Positions 20,079 through 27,644 of a stretch of DNA of 64,000 bases are shown one piece after another; position 1 is the stretch's first letter; the number at the start of each line of letters is the position of its first letter. Position numbers and translations under genes: made by a program. This stretch comes from Bacteroidales bacterium (lineage in GTDB: Bacteria; Bacteroidota; Bacteroidia; Bacteroidales; UBA12077): the NCBI GenBank assembly GCA_016342685.1, contig JAEINU010000001.1:1098920-1162919 (forward strand), read 5' to 3'. The notes under the pieces are model-generated. The model was not told the DNA's origin. It saw only the letters and a program-made list of their open reading frames with translations, and made no database searches.

Positions 20079-21027
20079 TTTCGTATTCTTTTTCGCAAAC
20101 CCATATATTTCGTGTGAATTTCATTGTTCCTCTTTTTTCAACGGTGCAGAAATCAGAAATTTTTAGTCCTGATTTTTTGATTATAGTTTCAATATCTGAA
20201 ATAGATACAATAACTATCCGAGCGGTTAATTTTGCCGTTGATTCTATAATGTTTGAGATAATAGTGTCATTTGAATAGGTGTATAAATTGTATGGAAGGT
20301 CAATAATAGCTGAATCGTATTTTTTGTTAAGGTCTTTAATATCTGAGTGATATACATTGGCCGTATAGTTATAGTATGAAAGGTTTTCTTTTGTGTGTTT
20401 ACAAGCTTTCAAATTAATGTCACATCCTTCTATGTTGAATCCTGAAATACATGCTTCTAATATTACTGTACCAACACCACAACAAGCGTCTAATATCTGA
20501 TTGGTTTTATTTCCTTTCGATGCAATACTGACAAGTGTTTTAGCAATATTTATGCTTATTGAATTGCTAAATGAACAAGGTTTTTTCTTGTGATTACGCC
20601 AGTCGGTGTTGTGTTTTATTAAAATCCCGAAATACCACACATTTTTATAATTGCATATAGAGTAAGTTATCGAAGGGGTATAATAATCGGGTTGACCATC
20701 TATTCGATAACCGATATCTCTTAACTTATTAAGTCTTTCGGCATATCCTGTAGAATCATCATCCAAAATCAGGTATTCAGCTTTAAATCCATCAATATGA
20801 ATGTTTTCTTTCTTGATGTTTTTTAATAATTCAGAATAATTTTCTGAGGATGAAATTATCTCAAACCTGTTTTTAATAAAAGGACTGATCGAAGGATCAA
20901 CTTTGATATTCGAAAACAACAATTTATTCTTTTCTTCTTTATCAAAAATTTGCCTTGATTCCAACTTACATAATTCGCTATGATGATAATTGTAATTAAA
21001 TGAATATATGTAGCTGTAATTACACAT
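20074..21027 (-). CDS. SAM-dependent RNA methyltransferase (TRM11/UPF0020-like)
   Basis: The ATG at 21027 is preferred to a TTG twelve bases upstream, giving 317 residues. The C-terminal half is a Rossmann methyltransferase with LDACCGVGTV (SAM-binding motif I) and DLPYNLY, a variant of the D/N-P-P-Y catalytic motif of N-methyltransferases acting on guanine or adenine. The N-terminal part resembles the substrate-binding region of Trm11-type enzymes. The likely substrate is tRNA or another structured RNA, but this is inferred. It is single in the block and ends in an attC-like palindrome. Confidence 0.75.
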   Translation of the reverse strand: MCNYSYIYSFNYNYHHSELCKLESRQIFDKEEKNKLLFSNIKVDPSISPFIKNRFEIISSSENYSELLKNIKKENIHIDGFKAEYLILDDDSTGYAERLNKLRDIGYRIDGQPDYYTPSITYSICNYKNVWYFGILIKHNTDWRNHKKKPCSFSNSISINIAKTLVSIASKGNKTNQILDACCGVGTVILEACISGFNIEGCDINLKACKHTKENLSYYNYTANVYHSDIKDLNKKYDSAIIDLPYNLYTYSNDTIISNIIESTAKLTARIVIVSISDIETIIKKSGLKISDFCTVEKRGTMKFTRNIWVCEKEYES

Positions 21028-21105
21028 TTTTTTTGTCAAGTAGTTGGGAAATATTCTTAATTATATCAAAGTTGCTAAATGAAAGCCAATGAGTCAGTGT
21101 TGGCA

Positions 21106-21172
21106 ATAGTTATTTTACTTCAAATTTCTATTTTTGTATACTTATTTAGAAAATTGAATACTAAAACACTAT
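21106..21172 (-). repeat. 67-bp imperfect palindrome at the YkgJ gene stop codon
   Basis: Outer ATAGT/ACTAT and inner TTCAAATTTCTA (21119-21130) / TAGAAAATTGAA (21147-21158, 11 of 12 paired) form nested arms. The stop codon is at 21169-21171. GTTGGCA lies just outside at 21099-21105, the same 7-mer (inverted) as at the edge of the 20001-20078 element. Confidence 0.45.
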
Positions 21173-22035
21173 TCCTTAGCGCCATGGCTCTTTGCTGTTT
21201 CTATCCAATGTTCAGAAATTCCTTTTGCGTCCGCTCCTAAGCCTCTAGCCAAATATAATGCTACACCAATTATTAAAACAGAAGCTTTGTGAAGTTCTTG
21301 AAATGTTTGTAGGCTTCCAAATTTTTCTTGCGCTTTTAATAGTAGTAAATCATTGTGTTTTTGAGCAAAAGTTATAGGGCTCTCAGTATCATCAGTTATG
21401 GTGGGTATCATTAAGCAGTCTATCCATTCTTGACCTATTCTTTCTGTTAATAACTCCGGAAGCTCGTTTCCAATTTCCCTCCAAACTGCTAGTGTTTTCG
21501 TGTCTCCAGATGCAGCTAACCCTGAGTCTAAAAGTAACTCAAAAGCTATATCGGCTATGTTTTGCATTACTATTAAATATTCATCTTGAGCCTTTTCGAA
21601 TTGATCTGTTTCCTGCCCTTTAAGATATTCATCTACACTAAGTTTGGGTAATTCTAAAACTTCAGAGCAGTCATTCAAACAAGGGAATTTATCACCTTGG
21701 AAAATATAGTGTGCTTTATTAAATTGTATTTGACGCCCTAATGGATAAAGACGACAGGCTAATGGGCGACCTAGGTGAACACTACAACCAACATTATCTA
21801 CATATTGGCTGCATGCTTGTTGCCCTTTTTTGTCGGGTTTTCCGTTAAAACGTAATTGAATACCACCAAATTCACAATAAAGATCACGAAATTCTCTCGA
21901 AGTAATTTTTTTTTCTTTACTGAAACTTAACAACTCCCATGGGTTAAGCATTACAGCTTTACCAAAACAGCATGTTCCAGATCGCGAGCAGGTAAGTGGC
22001 AATATACTTTGAGTACTGAGTTTAGTTATTTGCAT
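21169..22035 (-). CDS. YkgJ family cysteine-cluster protein
   Basis: I chose the ATG at 22035 (288 residues, MQITKLSTQSILPLTCS), because it lies 5 nt after the remnant gene upstream; a longer frame reaches 22119 but overlaps that remnant. The protein carries the YkgJ/FliB cysteine cluster: CSRSGTCC, then ACSQYVDNVGCSVHLGRPLACRLYP, probably a zinc or Fe-S site. The family function is poorly known. The C-terminal 150 residues are helical without a motif I recognise. It ends in a long palindrome. Confidence 0.75.
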   Translation of the reverse strand: MQITKLSTQSILPLTCSRSGTCCFGKAVMLNPWELLSFSKEKKITSREFRDLYCEFGGIQLRFNGKPDKKGQQACSQYVDNVGCSVHLGRPLACRLYPLGRQIQFNKAHYIFQGDKFPCLNDCSEVLELPKLSVDEYLKGQETDQFEKAQDEYLIVMQNIADIAFELLLDSGLAASGDTKTLAVWREIGNELPELLTERIGQEWIDCLMIPTITDDTESPITFAQKHNDLLLLKAQEKFGSLQTFQELHKASVLIIGVALYLARGLGADAKGISEHWIETAKSHGAKE

Positions 22036-22040
22036 TTTTT

Positions 22041-22226
22041 TTACACTTTGTTGTATGTAGTCCGTTTGCTTAATATTGTTATAATAAAACCTATTATTGG
22101 GCTTAATAGAATAGACCAAAAAACTGAGTTCCCATATCCAATTTCACGCTTTGCCCCAATGTACTTTGCAACCAAATGAGTCAATACGATTTAAAGCGCA
22201 ATAATTATAATCCAGATGAAATTCAT
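22041..22226 (-). pseudogene. Remnant of a small membrane protein with an early nonsense codon
   Basis: From an ATG at 22226 the frame reads MNFIWIIIIAL, then TAA (22191-22193), then IVLTHLVAKYIGAKREIGYG and FWSILLSPIIGFIITILSK to a stop at 22041. Apart from the single stop, it is a coherent 61-residue two-helix membrane protein of a kind common in Bacteroidota. A downstream TTG could in principle restart it, but a broken gene is simpler. It lies directly upstream of the YkgJ gene on the same strand. Confidence 0.6.
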
Positions 22227-22422
22227 ATTTTAAAGTTTTATGTAAGCTTCCAAGCATATAAACATTTCACGCAATATATCATTTTGTTTTATATCAATTG
22301 ACATAATTGTATTATAATTGTTTGTTAAGATACATAGTTTTCAAAAGTTAAAAATTAGAGTTTACACTAGATTAGTTCCTTACTTTTCTGTTTGTTCTTT
22401 AGTTCTTAATTCGTATTTCATT

Positions 22423-22556
22423 AAATACAAGCTATGGTCTATGTGTAATGCAGTATTACAATACACTAATTTTTCTTAAGGAATTAAAGAATTTTTAATT
22501 TATTGCAAAATTGCAATACCCATAGCCATTGGCGTGTGCGTTTAAAGCTTGTATTT
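22423..22556 (-). repeat. 134-bp imperfect palindrome just after the nitroreductase stop codon
   Basis: AAATACAAGCT (22423-22433) pairs with AGCTTGTATTT (22546-22556). Inside, ATGG/CCAT elements and GTATTACAAT (22453-22462) / ATTGCAATAC (22510-22519, 9 of 10 paired) form further arms. It starts 3 nt beyond the stop codon of the nitroreductase gene. The preceding stretch 22227-22422 has only very short frames on the minus strand. Confidence 0.55.
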
Positions 22557-22559
22557 TTA

Positions 22560-23192
22560 TTATTCAATTACTGTTACCAAATCTTCTTTACTTTTTCTAA
22601 CTTTTGTTAGATTAACCAACCAGTCGTTTTCGGTATCTCTATAGCCAACTGCAAGTATAACGCAGCTTCTAAGCCCCTTGGCTCTTAAACCTAATATTTC
22701 GTCCAAAGCATCTGGATCGAAACCTTCCATAGGTGTAGTATCAACACCTTCAAAAGCTGCAGCTGCTATAGCCTGAGAAAATGCAACATAGGCTTGTCTT
22801 GCGGTATGGTTAAAGTTCACTTCGGCATCTCTTTGTGGATAGGCTCCTAAAAGCATTTGACGGTAATTTTCCCATCCTTCGTTTTTAAAGCCACGAACAG
22901 TATTTGTGAGATCAAATTGTTTATTGATCCGATCAGCTGTATAAGTATCCCAAGCAGCAAATACAAATAAATGCGAACAGGCTGTAATTACTTGTTGATC
23001 CCATGCAATAGGCTTAATCTTTTCTTTTACTTCTTGATTCTTAACCACTATTATTTCAAAGGGTTGTAATCCACTTGATGTAGGTGCAAGAGATGCAGCC
23101 TCAATTATATTATCAATTTTTTCTTGAGCTACTTTTTCACCATTCATTGCTTTTGTGGCATATCTCCAATTTAGTTTGTCTAATAATTCCAT
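22560..23192 (-). CDS. NfsB/NfnB-like NAD(P)H-dependent FMN nitroreductase
   Basis: The 210-residue protein has the nitroreductase fold signature: RYATKAMNGEKV near the N-terminus, AASLAPTSSGLQPFEI (FMN phosphate contacts) and GLRAKGLRSCVILAVGYR near the end. Such enzymes reduce nitroaromatics, quinones or flavins with NAD(P)H. It is the last gene of a three-gene unit after a DoxX-like and a redox MarR gene, which suggests induction by electrophile or quinone stress. It ends in a long palindrome. Confidence 0.9.
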   Translation of the reverse strand: MELLDKLNWRYATKAMNGEKVAQEKIDNIIEAASLAPTSSGLQPFEIIVVKNQEVKEKIKPIAWDQQVITACSHLFVFAAWDTYTADRINKQFDLTNTVRGFKNEGWENYRQMLLGAYPQRDAEVNFNHTARQAYVAFSQAIAAAAFEGVDTTPMEGFDPDALDEILGLRAKGLRSCVILAVGYRDTENDWLVNLTKVRKSKEDLVTVIE

Positions 23193-23223
23193 GTTTTTTT
23201 ATTTTTATTTAATTATTTTTTTA

Positions 23224-23673
23224 TCAATTGTCCTTATCTGTAAGGATTTTAATCCATTCATTAAGCATATCTTTTAACTGAATTACATTTTCCATACTAA
23301 TGTTTTCTGTAAGCAATGTTTTGATAAGATTTTCTGGAATGGGCATAGCCAGAGTTTTCAATTGCTTTCCTTTTTCTGTTATTTGAACGATAACACTCCT
23401 CTCATCTTCGCTAGAACGATTACGTTTAAGTATTTCCATTTTTTCCATGCGCTTTAACAAAGGAGAAAGAGTATTGGTATTAAGAAGAAGCTTCTCGCTA
23501 ATCTGATTTACAGTAAGTCCATCGTTTTCCCATAATACCATAAGTACTAAATATTGAGGATAAGTTAATCCCATTTCGTCTAAATAAGGTTTGTACGCTT
23601 TGGTAATTAGACGAGAAACCGAATAGAGTGGAAAACAAATTTGGTTGCTTAGTTTTAGTTGTGGGCTGTCCAT
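23224..23673 (-). CDS. OhrR-like redox-sensing MarR family repressor
   Basis: The 149-residue protein begins LKLSNQICFPLYSVSRLI and continues YKPYLDEMGLTYPQYLVL, the OhrR hallmark, including the sensing cysteine at position 13. The winged helix follows (LTVNQISEKLLLNTNTLSPL, then DERSV). OhrR-type repressors leave DNA when that cysteine is oxidised. Its start overlaps the stop of the DoxX gene (TAATG), so they are translationally coupled, and it lies 31 nt before the nitroreductase gene. It is the obvious regulator of the palindromic operator at 24118-24129. Confidence 0.88.
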   Translation of the reverse strand: MDSPQLKLSNQICFPLYSVSRLITKAYKPYLDEMGLTYPQYLVLMVLWENDGLTVNQISEKLLLNTNTLSPLLKRMEKMEILKRNRSSEDERSVIVQITEKGKQLKTLAMPIPENLIKTLLTENISMENVIQLKDMLNEWIKILTDKDN

Positions 23674-24095
23674 TAGTTCTTATTTTTTATTTTCAATAAT
23701 TTCCATGATCCTGCCGACCAGATTGCCCAAATAATAAGTACTGGTTGAAAGAATAATCTTCTTAATCTTGCTCCATCAGAATCTAATACTCCAAAAGCAT
23801 CCTTGCCATCAAGGTATTGGGCTATATTACCTGGAAATACTAGTATAAAGAAGAAAGCAAGTGCCCAACCGAATCGTGCACGTTGATTTTTCCATAAAGC
23901 TAAACCAAGACCCAAGGCCATTTCTACAATGCCCGATAATAGTACTACTAAGTCTTTACTTAAAGGAAGCCAATCTGGTACTTGTGCCTGAAAGTCTATA
24001 CGATTAAATGTTAAGTGACTAAATCCTGCGTAGACCATAAAGATTGCTAATAGTATTCTAAATACATTTTGTGTTCGTGTTGTTTTCATATCCAT
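23673..24095 (-). CDS. DoxX-like membrane protein
   Basis: The 140-residue protein has four hydrophobic helices and a DoxX-type start (RILLAIFMVYAGFSHLTF) with a SGIVEMALGLGLAL segment. DoxX proteins are small quinone-related membrane subunits of unknown catalytic role, often near oxidative stress genes. It is the first gene of the operon that continues with the OhrR-like repressor and nitroreductase. Met1 at 24095 or Met3 could be the start. Confidence 0.85.
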   Translation of the reverse strand: MDMKTTRTQNVFRILLAIFMVYAGFSHLTFNRIDFQAQVPDWLPLSKDLVVLLSGIVEMALGLGLALWKNQRARFGWALAFFFILVFPGNIAQYLDGKDAFGVLDSDGARLRRLFFQPVLIIWAIWSAGSWKLLKIKNKN

Positions 24096-24117
24096 AAATT
24101 ATATCGCATGCAATTAT

Positions 24118-24138
24118 ATCGTGCACGATGCAAATGTA
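24118..24138 (-). promoter_or_regulatory. Promoter and OhrR/MarR-type operator of the DoxX-MarR-nitroreductase operon
   Basis: On the minus strand TACATTTG (24131-24138) matches TAnnTTTG. Immediately downstream ATCGTGCACGAT (24118-24129) is a 12-bp perfect palindrome covering the expected transcription start. A related half, ATCGCATGCAAT, lies at 24103-24114. Placement over the start site is what a repressor operator would show. Confidence 0.65.
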
Positions 24139-24146
24139 AGCAATTT

Positions 24147-24190
24147 ATTCTAAAACAAGCTTTTTTATTGAAAAAATATTAAAATAGAAT
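24147..24190 (-). repeat. 44-bp AT-rich hairpin after the NAD(P)-binding protein gene
   Basis: ATTCTA (24147-24152) and TAGAAT (24185-24190) flank an inner TTTTTT/AAAAAA stem, 11 nt past the stop codon at 24202. It may be a terminator and also the upstream boundary of the DoxX promoter. Confidence 0.4.
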
Positions 24191-24201
24191 GTATTTCGAC
24201 T

Positions 24202-24945
24202 TTACTTTATTTGGGTAATGAATGCTGTTCCTTTATTATAGATAACAGGCATCTGCCCTTTCCACATGTTCCAAATATCATTATTAGTAATTAGATCTGC
24301 CATAAAGTGGCCAACATTGATTCTACTGATTTGCCCATCATTAAGGATACTTCTCGTGGGTGAAGAATATACTTCGATTTCGGATATATTTTCTTCATCA
24401 ATTAATGTTGATGGCCTAACTGCAGTCCATTCAATGGCATTATCTTTTTGACCTACGGCAATTCTTAAGTATTCTGCAGCCTTTTCATTGTCTGGATGCG
24501 GAGGAAGAAAAAGTCGAAGCAATACAATGATGCATTTCTGAATAAAGGGAACAGGTTCATTAAGATCTCGATTGCGGTTAGCAACCGTATTCATGAGAAC
24601 AAATTTAGTTGATACCTCAGATTTATTTGCTTTGATAGCGATACATAAGCTTCGTGTTGCTTCAGTTACAAGTCGACGAGGCTTGCCAAAAATTCCCTTA
24701 AAAGTGAGGTTGTGGCCAAGGCACGAAGCTACTGCCTTGCAGCCTGCTATATGTTGTTTCATCTCTTCGTCGGATAGTTCCAGAATACTTGCAGTGATCG
24801 TTGTTAAACGCTCATGATTCCTTATTTTGTTAGGCAGATTTTCAGGTGATCGTACAAATATCTTGACATACTGTTCACGATTGAGTAATTCCTCAACTAA
24901 TCTAATTCCTGTTGCACCACTTGCACCTACTACGAGAATTGTCAT
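24202..24945 (-). CDS. NAD(P)-binding atypical SDR protein
   Basis: The 247-residue protein starts MTILVVGASGATGIRLVEEL, an atypical SDR glycine motif (GASGATG), and continues with CKAVASCLGHN and KFVLMNTVANRN. It lacks a clear YxxxK catalytic pair, placing it with NmrA/YwnB-like NAD(P)H-binding proteins, which are often redox sensors or reductases with unknown substrates. It is the most upstream gene of the minus-strand accessory block and appears monocistronic. Confidence 0.82.
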   Translation of the reverse strand: MTILVVGASGATGIRLVEELLNREQYVKIFVRSPENLPNKIRNHERLTTITASILELSDEEMKQHIAGCKAVASCLGHNLTFKGIFGKPRRLVTEATRSLCIAIKANKSEVSTKFVLMNTVANRNRDLNEPVPFIQKCIIVLLRLFLPPHPDNEKAAEYLRIAVGQKDNAIEWTAVRPSTLIDEENISEIEVYSSPTRSILNDGQISRINVGHFMADLITNNDIWNMWKGQMPVIYNKGTAFITQIK

Positions 24946-25059
24946 GTTCTTTAATTTTAAATTATGACCTAAAATTCATATATACACAAAGATACTAAAT
25001 TAAATTATTGGTCTACAGTCTAATCTTCAGTCCTGCATTATTATCTTTGAATTGGACTT

Positions 25060-25104
25060 CACACCATTTCACTGATTTCATTACGTAAAGAAAGTGTTTC
25101 GTTT
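25060..25104. repeat. Dispersed palindromic repeat, copy 2
   Basis: A diverged copy of 18317-18363: both share cacaccattt/cacaaccatttt, ttacgtaaa and the ending gtgtttcgttt. The stem is degraded here. Confidence 0.5.
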
Positions 25105-25153
25105 AAAGCGAAGAGAATTTTTCTTTTACTGCCTAAAAAATAAATAAATCATC

Positions 25154-25247
25154 ATAGGACAAACTTCTCGAAATTATTAGAGGGCAGTATTTAATATAAT
25201 TTTAAGCTCTAGGACATTCATGCTGAGCTAGTCGAAGTATTTGTTTG
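25154..25247 (+). repeat. Right copy of ~93-bp direct repeat flanking the accessory block
   Basis: It matches 16438-16530 in the same orientation, sharing ataggacaaacttctc, gtatttaatataatttta and tcatgctgagc-gtcgaagtat. Confidence 0.75.
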
Positions 25248-25498
25248 TGATTTGTGGCAGATAAGTTAATTGTCCAATTCAAAAGTTTCAACTTTCCTAT
25301 ATTTAGTATAATAATGTGGTTTAGTAAAGATAAATTATTAATTAGCAATTTAATATTAGTTTTAAATATCTTAAAGTTTAAAACACCACTGCCCTTTGGA
25401 TGGATTCATTAAATTTTAATATTTGTTGAGTATGTAATTATTATGTTTAATAGAATTTTAAAATCCAGTATATTTCCATATTATGATCATATTTAACT

Positions 25499-25506
25499 TA
25501 TTTTTG
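25499..25506 (+). promoter_or_regulatory. -7 element for the radical SAM gene
   Basis: TATTTTTG fits TAnnTTTG, 36 nt before the ATG at 25543. Confidence 0.4.
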
Positions 25507-25542
25507 TGCAAATGGTAGCTAAATACCTTATACGATAAGCTA

Positions 25543-27384
25543 ATGAAGATTCTTTTAAATTGCCTCCCTCCTGCTGATGTAAATAGTCCTTCTATTTCAC
25601 TATCCATTCTTAAAAAGTTTATGGTAAATAATGGTTTTGATGCTGAAATAAAGTATTGGAACTTTTTATTATCGATCATGTCTGATTATATAGAAACTGA
25701 AGATACTGAAATTAGAATTCTTCCATTTCTCTCAATCCTAAATGATCGCGATAATAATACAAAAGGCAACAATCGAATCATTTCAATTCTTCAGAAATTA
25801 GATCCTACTTATAAAATCATTAATCCGGAGTATTATTTTGAGTTTCTGCAAACTAAAAAGCTTGAAATTTTCGAAATAATTCATCGTGAGATTAAGAATA
25901 TTGATTTTAGTGAAATTTTACTTTTTGGTATCAGTTCAAAGTACAGTCAATGGATTCCGGGAATGATTTTAGCTGAAGAAATAAAAAAAATAGCACCCAA
26001 AGTGAAAATTGTAGTTGGTGGATTTGGAAGTGAGAAAGAAGCACAGGAAGCAATGAAAATATGTTCTTATTTCGACTTTGTAACCTGGGGCGAAGGCGAA
26101 TATCCTTTGTTAGAATTATCTGAACAAGTAAAAAAAGAAAATCCTGATTTTAATGTAGTTCCTCGTTTGATATATCGTGATTCTATAGAAATTAAGCAGT
26201 CAGCGATAAATAAAAGTAATTATTTAGATTTCAAAAATTATATATTTCCGGATTATGATGATTTTATGAATAATTACCCGCAAGCTGAAAATACAGATCA
26301 GATAAATATTCCAATAAATACAATCCGTTCGTGTCATTGGAGAAAATGCAAGTTTTGCGATTTTAATCAAGGCTATAAATTACGAACTAGAAGTCCGGAA
26401 TGCATTGTAAATGAAATAGATCATATAACCATAAAATATGGTATTACAACATTTTCATTTGTAGATAGCGATACTTTTGGCAGTATAGAACATTTCGAAA
26501 GATTACTTGACTTAATAATAGACCTCAAATACAAAAACGAAGAAGATTATATTTTCTGGGCAGAAATTATTCCAAACACTACGTTTAATTCACGGATTAT
26601 TGAAAAAATGGCCATTGCTGGTTTTAAAAATATCTTTATTGGTTATGACGCGCTTTCTGATACATTATTACAGAAAATGAGTAAGATGAATCGTTTTTCT
26701 GATAATTTATTTATTGTGAAACAGGCTATAAAGAATGGTATCACTCCTACTACCAATGTAATTAAACATGTGCCCGAAGAAACTGAAGCTGATGTGCAAG
26801 AATGCATAAATAACCTTCATTTTTTACGCTTTTTTTACAATAATAGTATCGTATCATTTTCGCATATATACGTTGATTTGGTGCTTTCATCAACATCAAA
26901 ATACTATTCAGAAATGTCGGATGATGATAGAAATAAATATAACACAGATGATTTAACCTATTTAATGCCGGACTACTTTTCTAATAATAAGGATCGTTTC
27001 CGTTTATTCAGATTTAAAAAAGATGTTCCTGATAATGATAAGGAATGGCTTAAGTTAGTTGAAATTGAGGTGTATTATAAAAGCAATAGATTTTCGTACA
27101 AAATTCAAGAGAATAATGGAGTATTGTACTATACAGAATATTGTAATGAAACAGAAATAGAAAATATTGTATTTGGTGAGTCAGAGTATGGATTTATTTT
27201 AAAATCTCTCGAATCTAAAGTGCTCAACTTGGATGAATTGCATACGGATATGAAAAAAGTATATCCAGAAATTACAGCGGGTAAATTAATAGAAATGCTT
27301 TTAAATCTAAAAAAAGCATATTTAATTTATTTTAATACTGATTATTCAAATATTGTTTCTGTGGTTGAATTAAAAAAATCGTAA
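25543..27384 (+). CDS. B12-binding-domain radical SAM protein
   Basis: The 613-residue protein has an N-terminal B12-binding-like domain (KIVVGGFGSEKEAQEAM, then FVTWGEGEYPLLEL), a radical SAM core with C264, C269 and C272 (CHWRKCKFC, CX4CX2C) and a C-terminal winged-helix-like region (about 545-613). The CX4CX2C spacing with WRKC resembles the GCxWGxCxFC class of cobalamin-type radical SAM enzymes, which methylate or rearrange unactivated carbons, including in peptide natural products. The gene stands alone, with no methyltransferase or obvious biosynthetic partner, so its substrate is unknown. Confidence 0.82.
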   Translation: MKILLNCLPPADVNSPSISLSILKKFMVNNGFDAEIKYWNFLLSIMSDYIETEDTEIRILPFLSILNDRDNNTKGNNRIISILQKLDPTYKIINPEYYFEFLQTKKLEIFEIIHREIKNIDFSEILLFGISSKYSQWIPGMILAEEIKKIAPKVKIVVGGFGSEKEAQEAMKICSYFDFVTWGEGEYPLLELSEQVKKENPDFNVVPRLIYRDSIEIKQSAINKSNYLDFKNYIFPDYDDFMNNYPQAENTDQINIPINTIRSCHWRKCKFCDFNQGYKLRTRSPECIVNEIDHITIKYGITTFSFVDSDTFGSIEHFERLLDLIIDLKYKNEEDYIFWAEIIPNTTFNSRIIEKMAIAGFKNIFIGYDALSDTLLQKMSKMNRFSDNLFIVKQAIKNGITPTTNVIKHVPEETEADVQECINNLHFLRFFYNNSIVSFSHIYVDLVLSSTSKYYSEMSDDDRNKYNTDDLTYLMPDYFSNNKDRFRLFRFKKDVPDNDKEWLKLVEIEVYYKSNRFSYKIQENNGVLYYTEYCNETEIENIVFGESEYGFILKSLESKVLNLDELHTDMKKVYPEITAGKLIEMLLNLKKAYLIYFNTDYSNIVSVVELKKS

Positions 27385-27644
27385 TTGAATGAAGAAATGC
27401 TGGTATAAAACTTAGAAGATCAAAATTTATTTCATGTACTAGAACTATTTCGATATAAAAAATCCGAAAAAGCCTCCGATAAGTAAACTACTTATTATAT
27501 CTGCAGATTCTCCAAGATTCATATCTCTGCCTTCGCTTAAGTAGAAATAAAGGTTTGAATTTTCTTTATCAAACTTTACTATATTCAATAATATAATACA
27601 TGAATAATTGAATACTCGATTCTAAGAGACTTAACATAATGATA

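Larger units (their letters stand above)
24946..25542. other. Gene-free junction at right edge of the accessory block
   Basis: Nearly 600 bases without a supported gene. It carries two repeats shared with the left side of the block (25060-25104 and 25154-25247), a short TTTTAAATA/TTAAAGTT segment near 25355-25380 resembling 16826-16852, and the promoter of the radical SAM gene at 25499-25506. Confidence 0.7.

Noticed and set aside
22176-22301. 41-residue plus-strand frame (MSQYDLKRNNYNPDEI)
   Set aside because: It overlaps the membrane-protein remnant in antisense and has no other support.
16797-22556. Repeated palindromes as a CRISPR array or prophage attachment
   Set aside because: Spacing is gene-sized, the arms differ in sequence, there are no spacers, cas genes, integrase or phage genes in view.
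25140-25542. Cobalamin riboswitch ahead of the B12-type radical SAM gene
   Set aside because: No conserved B12-box-like sequence was seen in the leader; only a promoter and repeats.
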